Shown here: positions 61,093 to 64,000 of the stretch, piece after piece | How positions within the stretch are numbered: the stretch's first letter is position 1 | Layout of the letters: the number at the start of each line of letters is the position of its first letter | Source of the DNA: Streptomyces flavidovirens DSM 40150 | GTDB taxonomy: Bacteria > Actinomycetota > Actinomycetes > Streptomycetales > Streptomycetaceae | DNA length: 64,000 nucleotides | Assembly (NCBI RefSeq): GCF_000429085.1 | Contig: NZ_AUBE01000027.1 | Location: forward strand, 1-64,000 | Direction: 5' to 3' | Notes under the pieces: generated by a model | What the model saw: the letters and a program-made list of their open reading frames with translations, nothing else | Database searches by the model: none | What the model was told of the DNA's origin: nothing | Position numbers and translations under genes: made by a program

Positions 61093-62460
61093 TTATGCCG
61101 CGGGCGGGATGTTCTGGTTGAAGCGGAAGACGTTCTCAGGGTCATAGCGGGCCTTCAGCTGCCTGAGGCGCGTGTAAGTGCGCTCGCCGTACGCCTGGCG
61201 GACCCGGTCGGCGCCCTCTTCGCCGAGGAAGTTGACGTACGCCCCGGACCGGTGCGGCTCGATGGCGGTGAAGAAGTCCCTGGTCCAGGCTCTTTCCTGG
61301 TCGCCGATCGGTTCACCGGGCTGCCATACACCGTTGATATTGAGGTTGTGCGCGGCGCGGCGGTGTGCGTAGGCGGTGTCGTCCTCGCCGATGTCGGCGA
61401 TCGCGCCGCCGAGGTGGAAGAGCAGCGTGTACGAGCGGGGCGAGGCCACGCGCAGCGAGTGTTCGGCGAGCACGTCGATGGCCGCGTCCTCGAGCCGTGC
61501 AAGGTTGGTGGACTTCCAGTAGTAATGCCAGCCGTGCGGCACGGCGGAGTTGAACATGGACTGCCAGGCGGTGTACGGGCGCGGCGCGACCAGGTCGAGC
61601 AGGGGACGGCCGTACGAACGCAGGGCGCGCAGCGCCCGCTCGCCGGCGTCGAGGTCGCCCGCCCAACACGCCTGGACGGCGCAGACCGGACGTTTGTGCA
61701 GCTCGGCGGGGATGGCCGGCAGGGGTGGCGCCTTGCGAAGGTTCACGATCGTGGTGAGCTCAGGCGGGGCGGATCCGGCCACGACGTCGCGGTAGTGGCG
61801 CAGAACGTCGGCGGTGTCCTCCATCGGCCACAGGACCGGCCCGGCCAGTACCTGGGGTCCTACGGGGTGGAGGCGGAAGGTGAAGGAGGTGACCACCCCG
61901 TAGTTGCCCCCGCCGCCGCGTAGTGCCCACAACAGGTCGGGGTCGTCCTCGTCGCTCGCCCGGCGCAGCTGTCCGTCGGCGGTGACGACGTCGGCGGCGG
62001 TCAGGTTGTCGGCGGTCAGCCCGTGCTTGCGCATGAGCCAGCCGATGCCGCCGCCCAGGGTCAGCCCCGCCACCCCGGTATGCGACACGATCCCCCCGGG
62101 GGTCGCCAGACCGAAGCCCTGGGTGACCTGATCGACGTCGCCCCAGAGCGCGCCGCCCTCGACGCGTGCGGTACGGCGGCCGGGGTCGACATGGAGGGCC
62201 CGCATCGGCGACAGGTCGATGACCAACCCGTCGTCGCAGACCGCGGTCCCCGCCACGTTGTGCCCACCGCCCCGGACGGCCACGAGCAGTCCGGCCTCGC
62301 GGGCACAACGGAGCGCGGCAAGAACGTCCGCGGCCCCGGTGCACTGGGCGATGACACCCGGATGGCGGTCGACGGCGCCGTTCCAGACCCGGCGCGCCTC
62401 GTCGTACACCTCGTCGCCGGGCGTGATGACCCGCCCTGTGAAGCCGGGAATGTCCAACAT
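61093..62460 (-). CDS. FAD-linked oxidase (berberine-bridge-enzyme-like)
   Basis: A 455-residue BBE-type oxidase: GLLVAVRGGGHNVAGTAVCD (His likely bound to FAD by the 8-alpha position, with no usual second Cys seen in GIVSHTGVAGLTLGGGIGWL), substrate-side ALRGGGGNYGVVTSFTFRLH and a C-terminal YDPENVFRFNQNIPP. ATG 62460 is chosen (MLDIPGF) over upstream frames. Such enzymes oxidise sugars, alkaloids or antibiotic intermediates. The gene is not in an operon with its neighbours; the base composition is the same. Confidence 0.9.
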   Translation of the reverse strand: MLDIPGFTGRVITPGDEVYDEARRVWNGAVDRHPGVIAQCTGAADVLAALRCAREAGLLVAVRGGGHNVAGTAVCDDGLVIDLSPMRALHVDPGRRTARVEGGALWGDVDQVTQGFGLATPGGIVSHTGVAGLTLGGGIGWLMRKHGLTADNLTAADVVTADGQLRRASDEDDPDLLWALRGGGGNYGVVTSFTFRLHPVGPQVLAGPVLWPMEDTADVLRHYRDVVAGSAPPELTTIVNLRKAPPLPAIPAELHKRPVCAVQACWAGDLDAGERALRALRSYGRPLLDLVAPRPYTAWQSMFNSAVPHGWHYYWKSTNLARLEDAAIDVLAEHSLRVASPRSYTLLFHLGGAIADIGEDDTAYAHRRAAHNLNINGVWQPGEPIGDQERAWTRDFFTAIEPHRSGAYVNFLGEEGADRVRQAYGERTYTRLRQLKARYDPENVFRFNQNIPPAA

Positions 62461-62684
62461 GTGCGCCTCGCTTCCGAGGAAGCCCGTGTACCTCTCCAGG
62501 GTCGACCCGGGAGTTCTGTTCGAGCAAGCGCAGATGACTGTCGGTGACGGGACTTCTGTCGCATGACGGCGCTCCGGGGTGCGGCCGCAGGAAGGGCCCT
62601 GTATCCCCGTTAGGATTCCTCGGTGATCCCAGCCGCCCTTGCCCCCCATCCCACCACACCCCCTCGCTCTTCGACGCCCGCATC

Positions 62685-63335
62685 GTGGAGCACGTGGAGG
62701 AGGGGGCGGTGTGGCCCCTTCTGGTGTGGGCGCCCGGGCCGGGGTGGCGCATGCTGTCCTCCGCCGTCCTGGGCGGTGGCTGGGGCGAGCGGCACTGGGT
62801 GGTCAACGCCCAGGTGCGGGGCGGCTACCGCAGGATGGACGCCGATCACCACCTGACCACCATGGCCGCGGAAGCCGGCCTGCGCGGGCCGGGCGTCGGG
62901 CTGATGACCGCCGCCTCGGTACGGGACTTCCGACATGCGACGGAGGAAGGTGCGGAAGCGCTCGTCACCGCCGGAGTCGGCGTGCACGGGTGGGCCGCCG
63001 CCCCCGGCCCCGCCACGGCCGGACCGCCGCCCGCCGGGACCATCAACATCGTCGCCGCGCTTCCCGTGCCCCTGAGCCCGGCCGCGTACGTCAACGCGGT
63101 CGCGACGGCCACGGAGGCCAAGGTGCAGGCGCTGCTCGACGCCGGTTTCGACGCGTCCGGCACGCCGATCGACGCGGTGGGCGTCGCGGCGCCCGTCGCG
63201 CGCGACGGCCAGGCGGAGGAGACCTTCATGGGCCCCCGCTCGGTATGGGGCGCCCGGCTGGCCCGTACCGTCCACGCGGCCACGTACCAGGCGTGCCTCA
63301 GCGAACGGGACGGGGGCCGGGCGCCGGTTCGCTGA
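62685..63335 (+). CDS. cbiZ: Adenosylcobinamide amidohydrolase (CbiZ-like)
   Basis: About 216 residues of CbiZ type: GWRMLSSAVLGGGWGERHWV, VNAQVRGGYRRMDADHHLTT, GVGLMTAASVRDF, LVTAGVGVHGWAAAPG, AGTINIVAALPVPLSPAAYV and ATATEAKVQALLDAGFDASG with final GARLARTVHAATY. It salvages cobinamide by cleaving off the aminopropanol-linked part of B12. The start is uncertain: GTG 62685 fits the length of relatives, but the frame is open upstream to 62544 and another frame has a GTG at 62623. A terminator hairpin follows. Confidence 0.8.
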   Translation: MEHVEEGAVWPLLVWAPGPGWRMLSSAVLGGGWGERHWVVNAQVRGGYRRMDADHHLTTMAAEAGLRGPGVGLMTAASVRDFRHATEEGAEALVTAGVGVHGWAAAPGPATAGPPPAGTINIVAALPVPLSPAAYVNAVATATEAKVQALLDAGFDASGTPIDAVGVAAPVARDGQAEETFMGPRSVWGARLARTVHAATYQACLSERDGGRAPVR

Positions 63336-63350
63336 GCCGGCGCCCGGCCC
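63314..63350. terminator. Bidirectional terminator hairpin
   Basis: A 14-base perfect GC stem (63314-63327 with 63337-63350) with a 9-base loop that contains the cbiZ stop codon. It lies between two convergent genes and can end both. Confidence 0.8.
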
Positions 63351-63354
63351 GGTG

Positions 63355-63948
63355 TCACTCCGTGCCGTTCCGGCGCCGGCGCATGAGGAACATCACCGAG
63401 GCACCCAGTACGAGCAGGGTGCCGCCGCCGAGCAGCGCCACGGGTATCCCGTCGCTGGGACCGGTTTTCGGGAGACTGTCGATGCCGCCGGAGGTGGTGG
63501 CGCCGCCCGCGCCGACCGTCAGTGGTGCCTGGGCCAGCTCCCTGGTCGCCGTGATGGATACGGCGATGACACACGCCCCCGCCTTCGCGGTGCAGTCGAC
63601 GCCGCCCACCTTCGCCTTGACGGTGATCCTGGCGGTGGTGCCGTTGGACGACGCGCTGTGCCAGACGCCGGACGCGTCGGTCTTCCCGATGACCGAGGAC
63701 TCGGGTGCGGTCGCGCAGTCCGTCGGTCCGGCCGGGTTCGGTTTGCAGAGCCCGAGCGGAACGAACGGCTGGTTCGGGCTGAGCCCTTTCGCGGAAACGG
63801 TGACCTTGTCACCGGGCACCAGACCGGTCGACCTGCTCACGGTCAGAGAGGGCGCCGCCGCGGCGGCGGGAGCGGCAAGAGCCGTGAGCGCGAGGGCCGT
63901 TGCCGCCGCGAGGGCGGCGGTGGAGCGGGAGAGCGGTAGGGCTGTCAT
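63355..63948 (-). CDS. Neocarzinostatin-fold secreted protein with LPKTG sortase signal
   Basis: A 197-residue protein: signal peptide (1-~32, ALALTALAAPAAAA), then a ~110-residue domain with PSLTVSRSTGLVPGDKVTVS, Cys68/Cys78 and Cys119/Cys126 in the positions of the two disulfides of neocarzinostatin/macromomycin apoproteins. LPKTG at 159-163, a hydrophobic helix and RRRR form a sortase signal. A known chromoprotein is released to the medium, but this one should be bound to the cell wall. No enediyne synthesis genes are near, so it may bind some other small molecule. ATG 63948, GGAGG upstream. Confidence 0.85.
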   Translation of the reverse strand: MTALPLSRSTAALAAATALALTALAAPAAAAAPSLTVSRSTGLVPGDKVTVSAKGLSPNQPFVPLGLCKPNPAGPTDCATAPESSVIGKTDASGVWHSASSNGTTARITVKAKVGGVDCTAKAGACVIAVSITATRELAQAPLTVGAGGATTSGGIDSLPKTGPSDGIPVALLGGGTLLVLGASVMFLMRRRRNGTE

Positions 63949-64000
63949 CGTGTACCTCCTGGGTGGTGGGGGGTGGCGGATCGATCGCGTCGCGGGAACG

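Noticed and set aside
62623-62856. GTG at 62623 as cbiZ start
   Set aside because: It is in another frame from the conserved CbiZ sequence.

Overview
The window is GC-rich (codon third positions almost all G/C), with GTG and TTG starts, long runs of four-base stop/start overlaps, an IclR, a TetR and a MerR regulator and a SpoIIE-type phosphatase. This points to a Streptomyces or close relative, probably in a variable chromosome arm. I found no rRNA, tRNA or CRISPR array.

Layout. (1) 1-12,240 is a decayed island: IS5 and IS481 remains, truncated and frameshifted genes, and the wreck of a large P-loop NTPase, with a few intact genes inside it (zinc-ribbon protein, I36-type secreted inhibitor, SDR plus divergent MerR regulator). 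(2) 12,240-15,560 holds a scrambled lexA-like scrap, a SpoIIE phosphatase, a small ORF and a repeat-bearing gap. (3) 15,562-21,472 is a sugar-oxidation operon: GH15 glucosidase, pyranose-2-oxidase-like flavoenzyme, sugar isomerase/epimerase, and a beta-propeller protein resembling fungal aldos-2-ulose dehydratase. (4) 21,583-25,303 encodes two pentameric ligand-gated ion-channel (pLGIC) relatives; the first is fused to a periplasmic-binding-protein domain. (5) 25,304-31,060 is mostly decayed (IS3 scrap, broken phosphotransferase), with a cupin, a membrane-anchored lipoprotein and a methyltransferase. (6) 31,296-60,998 is a large catabolic cluster. (7) 61,093-64,000 has a BBE-type flavoprotein oxidase, a CbiZ-like amidohydrolase and a neocarzinostatin-fold protein with an LPKTG sortase signal.

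The catabolic cluster is the main discovery. A nine-gene minus-strand operon (47,895 to 39,179) encodes a tandem nitrilase, two proteins of the plant red-chlorophyll-catabolite reductase (RCCR) family, a chlorophyllase-like hydrolase, a Rieske oxygenase of the VanA/pheophorbide-a-oxygenase type, a protein of unknown family, an SDR, a membrane protein and a maleate-isomerase/Asp-Glu-racemase relative. Two secreted alpha/beta hydrolases (31,357 and 48,270-49,292), a TetR-controlled operon (GMC oxidase, acetoacetate-decarboxylase-like protein, acyl-CoA ligase, membrane protein) and an operon with a flavin reductase fusion, acyl-CoA-dehydrogenase-like flavoenzyme, two aldehyde dehydrogenases and an FAD hydroxylase surround it. 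HMG-CoA lyase, CaiB CoA-transferase and isochorismatase-fold hydrolase genes follow. A conserved site (GAAAC-N3-GTTTC-GCTAGA-GGAA) sits 15-36 bases upstream of five of these genes in the same orientation, and an IclR gene lies in the middle, so these units look like one regulon. My inference is a bacterial route for breaking down chlorophyll or a related tetrapyrrole, with the flanking enzymes handling the side chain and ring fragments. The substrate is not proven by sequence.
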